Below the pieces are notes generated by a model. The model saw nothing but the letters and a program-made list of their open reading frames with translations. It made no database searches and was not told where the DNA came from. From the NCBI RefSeq assembly GCF_000812025.2, contig NZ_JWJE02000001.1, positions 1 to 64,000 on the forward strand: a stretch of DNA of 64,000 nucleotides. The letters are read 5' to 3'. The DNA comes from Bacillus thermotolerans. Lineage in GTDB: Bacteria > Bacillota > Bacilli > Bacillales > Domibacillaceae. The position numbers were made by a program, and so were the translations under genes. Each line of letters starts with the position of its first letter. The first letter of the stretch is position 1. Positions 51,971-61,225 of the stretch are shown one piece after another.

Positions 51971-52756
51971 ATGGATGTAGCAATACTTTTAGAGTACGGC
52001 TGGGTACTGCTTGTGTTAATCATCCTTGAAGGGATTCTAGCCGCAGATAACGCAGTCGTTATGGCAGTCATGGTTAAACATCTGCCGAAAGAAGAACAAA
52101 AGAAAGCCCTGTTTTACGGGCTGGCCGGAGCGTTTGTGTTCCGTTTAGCGGCCTTATTCCTTATTTCATTTTTAGTCAATGTATGGCAAGTGCAGGCAAT
52201 TGGAGCTCTTTATCTGTTCTTCATTACATTTAATCATCTGTATAAGAACTGGAAGAACAAAGATACCGTCGAAGGAATTGAGGCACATGACGTGCCGAAG
52301 CCAAAAGGGTCTTCTTTCTGGATGACAGTTTTAAAAGTAGAGATTGCGGATATTGCCTTTGCCATTGACTCAATGCTCGCAGCTGTCGCATTGGCAGTAA
52401 CATTGCAGCCGCTTGGTTACTTTGAAATCGGCGGAATGGACGGCGGTCAGTTCCTTGTTATGTTCCTTGGCGGACTGATCGGTGTCATTATCATGCGTTT
52501 CGCAGCCACATGGTTTGTCCGTGTTCTTCAGAAATACCCAACACTTGAAACAGCCGCCTTCCTTATCGTCGGCTGGGTTGGTGTCAAACTGGCTGTCTTT
52601 ACGCTTGCTCACCCTAAGGTTGCTATTCTGGATGAGCACTTTCCAGAATCAACAGCGTGGAAATCAGTATTCTGGACGGTCCTTGTCGGCATTGCCCTTG
52701 TCGGTTATTTAATCGCTAGAAAAAAAGGGCCGGAAACAACCACAGAAGAGTCGTAA
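51971..52756 (+). CDS. TerC-family manganese exporter
   Basis: The 261-residue protein has about seven membrane helices. The two TerC metal motifs are DNAVVMAVMVKHLP near residue 27 and EIADIAFAIDSMLAAVALAV near residue 121. B. subtilis MeeF (YceF) and MeeY (YkoY) are in this group and export Mn2+, in part to supply secreted enzymes. Control by a Mn riboswitch supports that role here. Confidence 0.94.
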   Translation: MDVAILLEYGWVLLVLIILEGILAADNAVVMAVMVKHLPKEEQKKALFYGLAGAFVFRLAALFLISFLVNVWQVQAIGALYLFFITFNHLYKNWKNKDTVEGIEAHDVPKPKGSSFWMTVLKVEIADIAFAIDSMLAAVALAVTLQPLGYFEIGGMDGGQFLVMFLGGLIGVIIMRFAATWFVRVLQKYPTLETAAFLIVGWVGVKLAVFTLAHPKVAILDEHFPESTAWKSVFWTVLVGIALVGYLIARKKGPETTTEES

Positions 52757-52757
52757 G

Positions 52758-52794
52758 AAAAGAGGGACCTCTCTCAAAAGGAGGTCCCTCTTTT
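52758..52794. terminator. Bidirectional terminator
   Basis: AAAAGAGGGACCTC pairs perfectly with GAGGTCCCTCTTTT between the converging terC-like and desaturase genes. Confidence 0.92.
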
Positions 52795-52795
52795 C

Positions 52796-53689
52796 TTATG
52801 ATCTGGTTTTATAGAACCGGTCTCTAATTTTTTTCATTCTAGCATGGTAATTCAGAATGTCCAGCCGTGCTTTTTCAGCTTCAGGAGCGATCGGTCTTAG
52901 CTTCTCCAGCTCCCAGTAATCCACGATTACATCCAGTACTTGATCAAAATATTCCAATGGGCCGTAATTAGCTTCTTTTGCAATAATCGCCATGCGATCG
53001 TCGAAGTCCGGCATGACGGCTCCCGGCATTTGGAAATTCTTGATCACATGTCCCAGGTAGTAGCAGTAATTTGGCTCCAGCTGCAGGTGAAACTTAATGA
53101 CATCCCGGTAGAAAGCATAATGCAGCGTTTCGTCTTTCGCTAATCTTCTAAGCAAAGCTGCCAGATCGGGATCATGGTTATTAGCTACTTTAGCCACGTT
53201 GCGGTAGAACACCATTGTCGCAAGTTCCTGAAGGGAAGTATAGACCATCGTTTCAAATGGTGTATGAAAGTTAGGGTTCCACCCATTTTCTACTGTTTGC
53301 TTGTGGATCTGACGAAGACGTTTAGGATCAACATTACGGGTGATTAAAAGGTACGTCTCTAGTAAGTTAGAGTGCTGATCTTCTTCTGCTGTCCACGTAT
53401 GTACAAACTCCTTAATGACCGTTAGTGAGCCTTTAAAGGTTTGATCCAGGTGAGTGGTAAACCAAGGCAAGTTCACTTCCGTTAAGAGAGCTGTTTCAAC
53501 CGCTGTTATGACAGAGGCAGGCAAGGTTACCTGGCTTTCATCCCATGGCAGTCTTCTGAAGTCAGCAGCTTTGTCCCACGGAAGAAAATCATGATAGCCC
53601 CAGTCGATTTTTTCTGCGCGTTTCTTATGCTCGTCATACAACTCCCGAAGCTTCGGCTCCAGTCTAAAGTCTAAATCATTTGTTAACAA
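52796..53689 (-). CDS. Soluble acyl-ACP desaturase (diiron)
   Basis: The 297-residue protein belongs to the FA_desaturase_2 (stearoyl-ACP desaturase) family. Diiron ligands are Glu in LLTEVNLPWF, the EExxH-type TAEEDQHSN near residue 100, Glu in SLQELATMVFY, and the second E-x2-H in AKDETLHYAFYRD near residue 190. It would put a double bond into acyl chains on ACP, unlike the membrane-bound Des of B. subtilis. The start is TTG with GGGGGAT upstream. A minus-strand promoter about 130 bases upstream leaves a long leader. Confidence 0.88.
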   Translation of the reverse strand: MLTNDLDFRLEPKLRELYDEHKKRAEKIDWGYHDFLPWDKAADFRRLPWDESQVTLPASVITAVETALLTEVNLPWFTTHLDQTFKGSLTVIKEFVHTWTAEEDQHSNLLETYLLITRNVDPKRLRQIHKQTVENGWNPNFHTPFETMVYTSLQELATMVFYRNVAKVANNHDPDLAALLRRLAKDETLHYAFYRDVIKFHLQLEPNYCYYLGHVIKNFQMPGAVMPDFDDRMAIIAKEANYGPLEYFDQVLDVIVDYWELEKLRPIAPEAEKARLDILNYHARMKKIRDRFYKTRS

Positions 53690-53821
53690 TGTTATCCCCC
53701 ATTTAAATAAAATTTATATGATTACCTTTTTTCTGACAAATGTAATAAATCAGGCAATTTTTTATCCGCGAAACTATGGATCTGCGAAGAGGTTTATACT
53801 TGGTGCTAATAACTACTTATA

Positions 53822-53850
53822 AGAATATAGACAAAAAGGGACATAGTCAA
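53822..53850 (-). promoter_or_regulatory. Promoter of the desaturase gene
   Basis: On the minus strand TTGACT, a 17-base spacer and TATTCT fit sigma-A. The leader from here to the TTG start is about 125 bases, long enough for regulation. I see no known riboswitch in it. Confidence 0.55.
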
Positions 53851-53897
53851 TTATTTTGCGGTTTCTTTTCATCTATTCATCGTATCCAAAATGAGGA

Positions 53898-53938
53898 AAA
53901 GGAAGGCTTTCCTTATTCGCATTAGGAAGCCTTCCTTT
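53898..53938 (-). terminator. Terminator of the radical SAM gene
   Basis: AAAGGAAGGCT pairs with AGCCTTCCTTT, with further pairing inside, 33 bases after the minus-strand stop. Confidence 0.8.
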
Positions 53939-53970
53939 GTCCAAATTGTCATTTTTCGGCTTGCTCTACA

Positions 53971-55716
53971 TTAGCTGGCATTTGTGGCCGCTTCTTTTTC
54001 CAGAAAGAAAGCCGAAGGGTAGCCGGTGGATGGCTCGAAATAGACGAGGAGATAGTTCGGCTGCTTTCTCCAGCTGCTATCATGGAGCATTGCCAGCGGT
54101 TCAATGATTGTGTGCTTATATATTTCCTTTTCCGTCAGATTAAGTTTCGCGAATGATGTACCTAAGAGAAGAGGGTCCTCCAACAGCTTCTGATAGAGTA
54201 GGGAGCGGTCTTGCTTCGTTAGTGAAGGCTCCCACCACAATTTTCGCGGCTTGTAGCGCTGATTCATTAAATAGTCATATTTCATTACACTTTCCACTTC
54301 GCTTGTAAACAGTTCCATGCTTTGCAGAAATTCGCGCAGGCGTGTAAATAAGTCCTCAAGCTGGTGGCCAATTCGTCCCCAGCCCCGTTCTTCCCAATAA
54401 GTGCCAAAGGATTGGAAGAAGTCAAATGGTGTATCAAAGCAGTAGGTAACCAGATACTCAATCGTTTCATCCATACGATGATCGTTCCAGTATTTCTCGA
54501 GAATATCCTCCACCTGTTTGATTTTAACCACATCATTGAAGGAGAGAACATTGTTGCTCAGCATTTCATACGGCGAGCGATCCATATACACGTATCCATG
54601 ATCATTGGCGCGGATACGCAGGCCAGTCCCGCGCAGCAGCTTCAGAAAGCCAAGCTGCAGTTCTTCGGGACGCAGGGCAAAAACATCGTTAAATGTTTTG
54701 CGGAAGGATTGGTAATCTTCCTCAGGCAGGCCGGCGATCAGGTCAAGGTGCTGGTCAATCTTGCCGCCTTCCTTAACCATCGTTACTGTGCGAACGAGCT
54801 TCGACCAGTTTTGTTTGCGCATGACTAATTCGTTGGTTGTGTCATTCGTTGACTGTACACCAATTTCAAAACGGAACAGCCCTTTCGGTGCGTGTTCATT
54901 TAGGAAGTTAATAACTTCAGGGCGCATAATGTCCGCTGTGATTTCAAATTGAAATACAACGCCAGGCATATGCTCATCAATTAAAAATTGGAACATCTCC
55001 ATTGCATAGCTGCGGCTAATGTTGAATGTGCGATCCACAAACTTGATAGTTTTAGCTCCATTTTCCATTAGGTAGCGGATATCTTCCTTAATCGCTTCTC
55101 TGTTAAAATAGCGCACGCCCGTTTCAATAGAGGACAGGCAAAATTGGCAGCGGAACGGGCAGCCCCGGCTCGTTTCAATGTAGGTTACCCGCTTCGATAG
55201 CTGTGATCGGTCTTCTTCAAAACGGAACGGAGAAGGAAGGGTACGTAAATCCAGCTTGTTTCGCTGAGGGTTAATACGCAGGCTGCCGTTCTCCATGTAG
55301 CCGATCCCGTGAACGTTTTCCCATTTTTTCTCGCCGTTTATTTCATTCAGCAGCTGCTTAAATGTTTCCTCTCCCTCACCGATAACGATAAAATCGACCT
55401 CTGGAATGCGTTTAAGCCAGTAAGACACATCGTATGATACTTCCGGGCCGCCAAGGATAATAACCGTCTCCGGCAGGACCTTTTTAATCATCTCAATGAC
55501 AGTAATGGTTTCTTCGATATTCCAAATGTAACAGCTGAAGCCAAGGACATCCGGCTGCCGCTTGTACAAGTCCGTTACGATGTTCATAGCTGGGTCTTTA
55601 ATCGTGTATTCTGCCATATTTACGTGATAGTCAGGCTCTGCAAAAGCTTTTAAATAACGAATGGCTAAGTTTGTATGAATATATTTTGCGTTTAGCGTAC
55701 TAACGGTAATGTTCAT
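53971..55716 (-). CDS. B12-binding domain radical SAM protein (DUF4080)
   Basis: The 581-residue protein has an N-terminal cobalamin-binding-like Rossmann domain (about 1-140, with ILGGPEVSYD). A radical SAM core follows with the cluster motif CPFRCQFC near residue 185 and SRGCPF ahead of it, then a DUF4080 C-terminal part. The B12 domain lacks a clear DxHxxG cobalamin motif at the usual place, so cobalamin binding is uncertain. AAGGAG precedes the ATG. Family members are common in Firmicutes, but the reaction is not established. Confidence 0.9.
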   Translation of the reverse strand: MNITVSTLNAKYIHTNLAIRYLKAFAEPDYHVNMAEYTIKDPAMNIVTDLYKRQPDVLGFSCYIWNIEETITVIEMIKKVLPETVIILGGPEVSYDVSYWLKRIPEVDFIVIGEGEETFKQLLNEINGEKKWENVHGIGYMENGSLRINPQRNKLDLRTLPSPFRFEEDRSQLSKRVTYIETSRGCPFRCQFCLSSIETGVRYFNREAIKEDIRYLMENGAKTIKFVDRTFNISRSYAMEMFQFLIDEHMPGVVFQFEITADIMRPEVINFLNEHAPKGLFRFEIGVQSTNDTTNELVMRKQNWSKLVRTVTMVKEGGKIDQHLDLIAGLPEEDYQSFRKTFNDVFALRPEELQLGFLKLLRGTGLRIRANDHGYVYMDRSPYEMLSNNVLSFNDVVKIKQVEDILEKYWNDHRMDETIEYLVTYCFDTPFDFFQSFGTYWEERGWGRIGHQLEDLFTRLREFLQSMELFTSEVESVMKYDYLMNQRYKPRKLWWEPSLTKQDRSLLYQKLLEDPLLLGTSFAKLNLTEKEIYKHTIIEPLAMLHDSSWRKQPNYLLVYFEPSTGYPSAFFLEKEAATNAS

Positions 55717-55764
55717 TCCTGCATATCTCCTTAATGCTTTTCTGGTGTGTTTTTACGTATATGT

Positions 55765-56790
55765 TTAACTGGATGGATCCTTTGACTGACGCCTAGATCC
55801 AAGCCAATCCTTTAACCGTGTCCATTTCAGCTCGATTAGCGGCTGAGTCAGGGCAGTCACTGCCTTTGAAGACAGGAACATAGCTAATATAATAGCTGCC
55901 GCCAGTAACAGAAGGATGGACTGTGCAGACTCTTCCCATGCACTTTCACGGAATGTTTGAATAAAGAAACCGTGCAGCAGATAAACGTACAGCGTGTTCC
56001 TTCCCCATGCCGTGAAGAAATAGTTTTTATGCGGCACGAAAGCGAGGAGGGCCGCAATCATAATAAAGTTTAAAACATAAATGATGAAACGGTAAGTCAT
56101 TCCTTCTAAGTTGGTGGCGCCGAGCTCCTGGAAAGAGACAGAGCCGAACAGCCAGTCCTGATCGTAGCCGGCGAATACATAAGAAGCATACAGGACAGCT
56201 GCGGTGCTGAGCAACAAGGCCACCCGTGCTGGTATTGTGAATAGTATTTGAAAATGCTCCTTCTTCAAATAAAAGCCAATTAAGAAGAAGGGAAAGAAGA
56301 TGAACGTACGGGCAAAGCTTAAAATATTCAGCTGGGTGTCAATGCAGCCGATTGTAATACCGATAGCGAAAGCAACAGTTAACAATAAGGCCGGCTTCAG
56401 CTTTAGCCATTTTACCAGAAGGACGAGCAACACGTTCCAGAAGAATAAACTTAGCAGGAACCACAGCGACCATTCAGGTATGAGCATATTCAGCTCGAAT
56501 GTCTCTTCTCCGCGGAGGAAGAAGTAGAAAATAGAATAGAGAACTTGGAATATCATAAACGGCAATAATATCTTTTGGGTTATCTTTTTTAAGTACCCCG
56601 GCTTGTAGAAGCTTTTTGAGAAAAAGCCGGATATCAAAATAAAGGCCGGCATATGAAATAAGTAAATGGTTGCATACAATGCAAAAAAGGTTTGATCATC
56701 CTCGATATAAGAACGAAGGAGATGACCAAATACAACAAATACAATAAGAACAAATTTTACATTATCAAAATAGTAGTTCCTCTTAGACAT
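55765..56790 (-). CDS. Acyltransferase 3 family membrane protein (fucose 4-O-acetylase-like)
   Basis: The 341-residue protein has about ten membrane segments. It begins NYYFDNVKFVLIVFVVFGHL, with the family's Asp-Asn and His. IYLFHMPAFILISGFF near residue 42 is the second motif. It should transfer an acyl group to a sugar or polymer at the envelope. AGGTGATC precedes the ATG. The gene lies behind a pair of competing hairpins that follow the small gene upstream. Confidence 0.9.
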   Translation of the reverse strand: MSKRNYYFDNVKFVLIVFVVFGHLLRSYIEDDQTFFALYATIYLFHMPAFILISGFFSKSFYKPGYLKKITQKILLPFMIFQVLYSIFYFFLRGEETFELNMLIPEWSLWFLLSLFFWNVLLVLLVKWLKLKPALLLTVAFAIGITIGCIDTQLNILSFARTFIFFPFFLIGFYLKKEHFQILFTIPARVALLLSTAAVLYASYVFAGYDQDWLFGSVSFQELGATNLEGMTYRFIIYVLNFIMIAALLAFVPHKNYFFTAWGRNTLYVYLLHGFFIQTFRESAWEESAQSILLLLAAAIILAMFLSSKAVTALTQPLIELKWTRLKDWLGSRRQSKDPSS

Positions 56791-56896
56791 ATTCGATCAC
56801 CTAATTAATTAATAAATTATTCATCTGGCGGCTGTACTTTCTGCAAACATATCATTACATTATACAGGAAAATACATCTATCGGCTATGCCCAGTG

Positions 56897-56962
56897 AGGT
56901 TCCCTTCTTTTTCCGCATAAAAAGAAGGAACCCCCAAAGTGAATCACTAGAGGTTCCTTCTC
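56897..56962 (-). promoter_or_regulatory. Two mutually exclusive hairpins
   Basis: On the minus strand AGAAGGAACC (56962-56953) pairs with GGTTCCTTCT (56931-56922), followed by TTTT, which is a terminator. The same GGTTCCTTCTTTTT can instead pair with AAAAAGAAGGGAACC (to 56897). The second hairpin would undo the first. It lies between a small gene and the acyltransferase gene, so it may be a plain double terminator or an attenuator. Confidence 0.55.
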
Positions 56963-56982
56963 TTAAAAGCGAACAAACATTG

Positions 56983-57402
56983 TTAAGAAGCTGTTTGCTT
57001 TTTAAAGTATTCTTCAATTTTAATTGATAACCGGATAGATTCATGATAAATATCTGTTTTCATACCATTAACGGAATGGGATTTCCGTATAGCGGGCAGC
57101 AGCTGGCTAAGCCATTCCTCAAGAAACGGAGAGGAAGAGAGGTGTCGTTCCAGCTGCTCTGCTTCTTGTTCGAGCTTTGATAGAAAGTCGTCTGCCGCCG
57201 TATGAGGAGACTGAACGGCTGTTAAGGCAAACACACATAAAGCAGCTATAAGACGAGCGAAGGGACAGGAAGTTTGTTTCATGAGCGCCTTCGCTTCGTT
57301 CACTGTTCGGATTTTTCGATATTTTGATATAGAAGAGTCATAAATCACTACATATTCATGCTGCCATTCAATAGCAGGTCGAGACACTGTTGTCTTACTC
57401 AT
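56983..57402 (-). CDS. Hypothetical 139-residue protein
   Basis: AAAGGAG precedes the ATG, so the gene is probably expressed. The product starts MSKTTVSRPAIEWQHEYVV, has a short hydrophobic helix near residue 52 (LIAALCVFALTAV) and ends in amphipathic helices with a coiled-coil tendency (FLSKLEQEAEQLERHL). The single hydrophobic stretch could be a membrane anchor or a buried helix. It lies between the kinase and acyltransferase genes. I do not recognise the family. Confidence 0.7.
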   Translation of the reverse strand: MSKTTVSRPAIEWQHEYVVIYDSSISKYRKIRTVNEAKALMKQTSCPFARLIAALCVFALTAVQSPHTAADDFLSKLEQEAEQLERHLSSSPFLEEWLSQLLPAIRKSHSVNGMKTDIYHESIRLSIKIEEYFKKQTAS

Positions 57403-57515
57403 TGTTCTTTCTCCTTTAGGCTTGCGTTGTTTATAGACACATGATGCTTTTTATATATAGCCGGTTTTCCCGGAAATTAAACCTAAAGAGGAGAAAGAAA
57501 ATAGCAGCGCTTGTT

Positions 57516-59006
57516 TTATGGATGGCTCGGTGATTCGAGTGGAAGTGTAATTGTCACCAGCGTTCCTTCGCCAGGTTCACTGGCAATCTCAATAGAGCCG
57601 CCAAACGATTCGATAATCCTCTTACATACGACAAGTCCTAATCCTGTTCCATCTTCTTTCGATGTATAGAAGGGCTTGAAAATTAAATCAAGATCTTCTT
57701 TTTTAATGCCGGGACCTGTGTCTTTGATCATGATATGGCAATGGCTTGTCTCTTTTAGGACAGTAATATTTAATTGGCCTGTATGATTCATCGCCTCAAA
57801 GGCGTTCTTTGCCAAATTCAAGAGCACTTGCTTCATACGATCGACATGCAGGGAGACGAATATCGGTTCTTCTGGAAGCACTACATTGTATTCTACAGAG
57901 TAAAGGTTTGCCTCAGAACGGATCAACGGATTTACATCATGAATAATTTCCTTTAAATCGGCTGTCTGTAAATGCTGCACTGTGGGCTTTCCTAAAATCA
58001 ATAACTCGCTGACAATCTGGTTAATGCGGGCTATTTCCTTATCGATTACTGAAAAATAAAGCTCATCCTCAGGACAGGTAGACTTCTCGTGCAGCAGCTG
58101 AACCAGCCCTTTGATGCCGGTCAACGGGTTGCGGATCTCATGAGCCGTGCTGGCAGCAAGCGTGCCAACCAGCTCTAGCTTTTGAGCTTCCTGCTGCACC
58201 CGCTCCAACCGTGTTTGTCTTTTGAGCATCATATACTTGATTAATAAGAACAAAACATGAAGCAATACTACAGCCACGATACCGATCATTAGGGTCAGCG
58301 GGATGGAATGATTATTATCTAATTCATCTGCTGTTACGACTACGTTCCATGGAAGCTCTGCAAGCGGATATTTCACTGTACGGTTCGCTTGCTGAGCTTC
58401 TTCGCTGACAGACAGGATGGGTATTTGATTCGTGTTCTCGATAGAAATGCCATAATCCGGTGTCAGCATTTCCATGATATTTCTAATGTAATCCACCCGG
58501 ATGTGTGATACCAATATGGCCTGTATTTCTTCTTCTTTCATGACCGGTACAGCAATGGCGATGACCGGCTGATTATTAGACAGAGTTTCTGGTTCGTTGG
58601 CCACAGCGGTGTCCTTTATGAGCATCGCTTCTTTGATGTACGGTTTGTTTCTTAAGTTATATTGCTTCAATAGATCATTGGTGCCGACACGTACGTTTCC
58701 TTCAAAATCAAGAAGGTAAATCCCTCCGTAACGGGGGTCGCTTCCTGCTACCTCGTTCAGCATAGTCTCTATATGATTGATATCTGTCCATTCTTCGGCC
58801 AGGCTAATCGTTAAGATATCCATGCTGACTTTCGTTTCGTTAATAAATTGATCGACCTGGTTTCGGTGGACTGAAGCCACCCACTCCATTCTTTCCTGCT
58901 GTTTTTCCCCGGCTCTGTCTAACAGAAAGTGGTAACAGCTAATGGTAAACAGAACAGAGGGAAGCAAGACGATGAGAAAGTATATGAATCGTTCACGTTT
59001 ATTCAT
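57516..59006 (-). CDS. Orphan sensor histidine kinase (KinD-like)
   Basis: The 496-residue protein has two membrane helices (about 8-29 and 236-256) around an extracellular Cache-type sensor with YGGIYLLDFEGNVRVGTND. A HisKA domain follows with the phosphorylated His289 in AHEIRNPLTG, then an HATPase domain (NLAKNAFEAM, DTGPGI, GTGLGL). No response regulator gene is adjacent. Length, Cache sensor and HisKA sequence recall B. subtilis KinD, which feeds the sporulation phosphorelay; that link is inference. It is divergent from the nucleotidase gene. Confidence 0.9.
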   Translation of the reverse strand: MNKRERFIYFLIVLLPSVLFTISCYHFLLDRAGEKQQERMEWVASVHRNQVDQFINETKVSMDILTISLAEEWTDINHIETMLNEVAGSDPRYGGIYLLDFEGNVRVGTNDLLKQYNLRNKPYIKEAMLIKDTAVANEPETLSNNQPVIAIAVPVMKEEEIQAILVSHIRVDYIRNIMEMLTPDYGISIENTNQIPILSVSEEAQQANRTVKYPLAELPWNVVVTADELDNNHSIPLTLMIGIVAVVLLHVLFLLIKYMMLKRQTRLERVQQEAQKLELVGTLAASTAHEIRNPLTGIKGLVQLLHEKSTCPEDELYFSVIDKEIARINQIVSELLILGKPTVQHLQTADLKEIIHDVNPLIRSEANLYSVEYNVVLPEEPIFVSLHVDRMKQVLLNLAKNAFEAMNHTGQLNITVLKETSHCHIMIKDTGPGIKKEDLDLIFKPFYTSKEDGTGLGLVVCKRIIESFGGSIEIASEPGEGTLVTITLPLESPSHP

Positions 59007-59175
59007 TTCGTTTCTTCCTTTTAAAAAAAGTCATTCTATACAATTATAGCAAACTATCGCTGTTTTCTCTTGTCAAATTATAATTAAGGAGAAGGGGACT
59101 ATCAAAGCACTTTTCAATCGTCAAGAAAACGTGTAAGTTGAACAAAGAATATAACTGCAAAAACGGGGGATGGGC

Positions 59176-60744
59176 ATGACGAAACTGGAACTGACAATTC
59201 TTGAAACAAGCGATATGCACGGGGCGATTTTTCCCATTCATTATGGAACAAACCGTCCAGCTAACCATGGCTTGGGAAAGCTTGCTTCCTATATTAAAGA
59301 AAAGAGGCGAACGGGCGAGCCGTTACTGCTCATTGATAATGGGGACTTTCTGCAAGGAACACCTCTCGCTAGCTATTACTTTCGTGCTTGGCAGCATGAG
59401 ACACATCCGATGATAAAAGTAATGTCTCATTTAGGCTATGATGCTGCTGTTTTAGGCAACCATGAATTTAACTATGGAATGGCGCCTCTCGAGAAAGCGG
59501 CAGCGGACGCTTCTTTCCCTTTCTTAAGCTGTAACATTTTAAACAAGGAGACAGGCGAGCCGTACTTCGGAAAGCCTTATTTCCTTAAAGAGTTCAAGCA
59601 TAATTTAAAAGTGGCTGTAATAGGAGTCACCACCCATTACATTCCAAATTGGGAAAAGCCTGAGCACATTCAGCCTCTGGCTTTTGTCGATGCCGTAGAA
59701 GCATTAACGCAATGGGTGCCATACATAAGAGAGGCAGAGCAGCCCGACATCCTCGTTGTTTCTTACCACGGGGGCTTTGAGGTTCTGCATGGTGAGAGAA
59801 GAAGGAAGGAGCAGGGCGAGAACCAGGCGTACCGCATTTGCCGTGAAGTAAAAGGGATTGATATATTGTTAACTGGCCACCAGCACCGCATAGTAGCAGA
59901 GGTGGTGGATGGGGTGATCGTAGTTCAGCCTGGATTCAGCGGAGAAGGGATTGGGCAGGTAACGGCTGAGTTTGAGGCGGTTGATGGGCAAGTCCGTTTA
60001 CGTGATTTATCAGCCAATGTCTTGCAGGCGAAGGATTTTCCTATCGATGAAGAGAGCCTAGCACTAGTAAAGGAAACGGAAGAGGCGGCCCAAGCCTGGC
60101 TGGATGAGGTGATTGGCATCGTTGACGGCGATATGACCGTTGAAGACCCTTTTCAGGTAAGGCTGCAGGAGCATCCGCTCATTGAATTAGTGAACCGTGT
60201 GCAAATGGAAGCGGCCGGCGTCGATATTTCCTGTACGGCTCTTTTCAACAATGAGGCGCCTGGCTTGCCTGAAAAAGTAACGATGCGTGATATTGTGTCT
60301 AATTATGTATATCCGAACTCGCTTGTGGTGATTGAGGTTACCGGCAGAGATATTAAGCAGGCGCTTGAGAAATCGGCTTCCTACTTTTCCTGGCTATCTT
60401 CGGGAAAACCGGGCGTCAGCTATAAGTTTGCGTACCCAAAACCCCAGCACTACAATTATGACATGTGGGAAGGGATTGAATATGAGATTCATATCAGAAA
60501 GCCGCCGGGAGAAAGAATTAAGAGCTTAACGTACCATGGCAAGCCGGTTAAAATGGATGCTTCCTATCAAGTGGCCATGAACAACTACAGAGCTGGCGGG
60601 GGCGGTGAGTACTTGATGTTTAAAGGCAAAAAGGTTATAAAGGAAATACAAACAGACATGGTCGAATTGCTTGCTGATTATATAAAGAGGCATGGCACTA
60701 TTCAGGCGAAAGTTAATCACAATTGGAAAGTATTGTATTCATAA
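59176..60744 (+). CDS. Bifunctional metallophosphoesterase/5'-nucleotidase (YunD-like)
   Basis: The roughly 522-residue protein has an N-terminal calcineurin-like domain: ETSDMHGAIFP, DNGDFLQGTPLA, LGNHEFNYG, SYHGGFE and LTGHQHR supply the metal ligands. A C-terminal 5'-nucleotidase domain follows (GEYLMFKGKKVI near the end). No signal peptide is evident, so it is likely cytosolic. It hydrolyses nucleotides or cyclic 2',3'-nucleotides. ATG 59176 has GGGGGATGGG ahead of it. MarR and M3 peptidase genes follow at 19 and 15 bases, so it starts an operon. Confidence 0.92.
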   Translation: MTKLELTILETSDMHGAIFPIHYGTNRPANHGLGKLASYIKEKRRTGEPLLLIDNGDFLQGTPLASYYFRAWQHETHPMIKVMSHLGYDAAVLGNHEFNYGMAPLEKAAADASFPFLSCNILNKETGEPYFGKPYFLKEFKHNLKVAVIGVTTHYIPNWEKPEHIQPLAFVDAVEALTQWVPYIREAEQPDILVVSYHGGFEVLHGERRRKEQGENQAYRICREVKGIDILLTGHQHRIVAEVVDGVIVVQPGFSGEGIGQVTAEFEAVDGQVRLRDLSANVLQAKDFPIDEESLALVKETEEAAQAWLDEVIGIVDGDMTVEDPFQVRLQEHPLIELVNRVQMEAAGVDISCTALFNNEAPGLPEKVTMRDIVSNYVYPNSLVVIEVTGRDIKQALEKSASYFSWLSSGKPGVSYKFAYPKPQHYNYDMWEGIEYEIHIRKPPGERIKSLTYHGKPVKMDASYQVAMNNYRAGGGGEYLMFKGKKVIKEIQTDMVELLADYIKRHGTIQAKVNHNWKVLYS

Positions 60745-60763
60745 ATGAAAAGAGAGGCAGCAA

Positions 60764-61210
60764 ATGAGTAATCAAGAAGAAAAGAAGCAATCTTTAAAGC
60801 TATTTATCACCTTATCCAGAGCGTACAAAGTAGTGAATGAGAAGGCCAATGAATATATTTATGATACAGGCCTGCATCCAACGGAGTTTGGCGTATTAGA
60901 GCTTTTATATCATAAGGGGCCTCAGCCATTGCAGAAAATCGGCGGCAAGATTTTACTTGCGAGCGGCAGTATTACTTATGTGGTGGACAAGCTGGAGAAG
61001 AAAGGCTTACTGAAGCGGACAGCCTGTCCCACAGACCGGCGGGTCACGCATGCAGAGATTACGGAGAAAGGACGGGAGTTTATCGAGGAAGTATTTCCGC
61101 GGCATGAAGAAAACATTCATCAGCTCTTGTCAAGTTTATCTGCAGAGGAGAAAGAGACGGCTATTGAGCTGCTGAAGAAGCTCGGTTTATCTATTCGAGA
61201 CTTATCGTAA
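60764..61210 (+). CDS. MarR-family transcriptional regulator
   Basis: The 148-residue protein has the MarR winged helix (GVLELLYHKGPQPLQKIGGK, then SGSITYVVDKLEKKGLL, with wing RTACPTDRRVTHAEITEKG). DRR is the usual wing signature. It sits in the middle of the nucleotidase-peptidase operon and may control it. Related YusO/OhrR-type regulators often sense oxidants through an early Cys, but no such Cys is visible here. Confidence 0.92.
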   Translation: MSNQEEKKQSLKLFITLSRAYKVVNEKANEYIYDTGLHPTEFGVLELLYHKGPQPLQKIGGKILLASGSITYVVDKLEKKGLLKRTACPTDRRVTHAEITEKGREFIEEVFPRHEENIHQLLSSLSAEEKETAIELLKKLGLSIRDLS

Positions 61211-61225
61211 GAAAGAGGAGATCTG

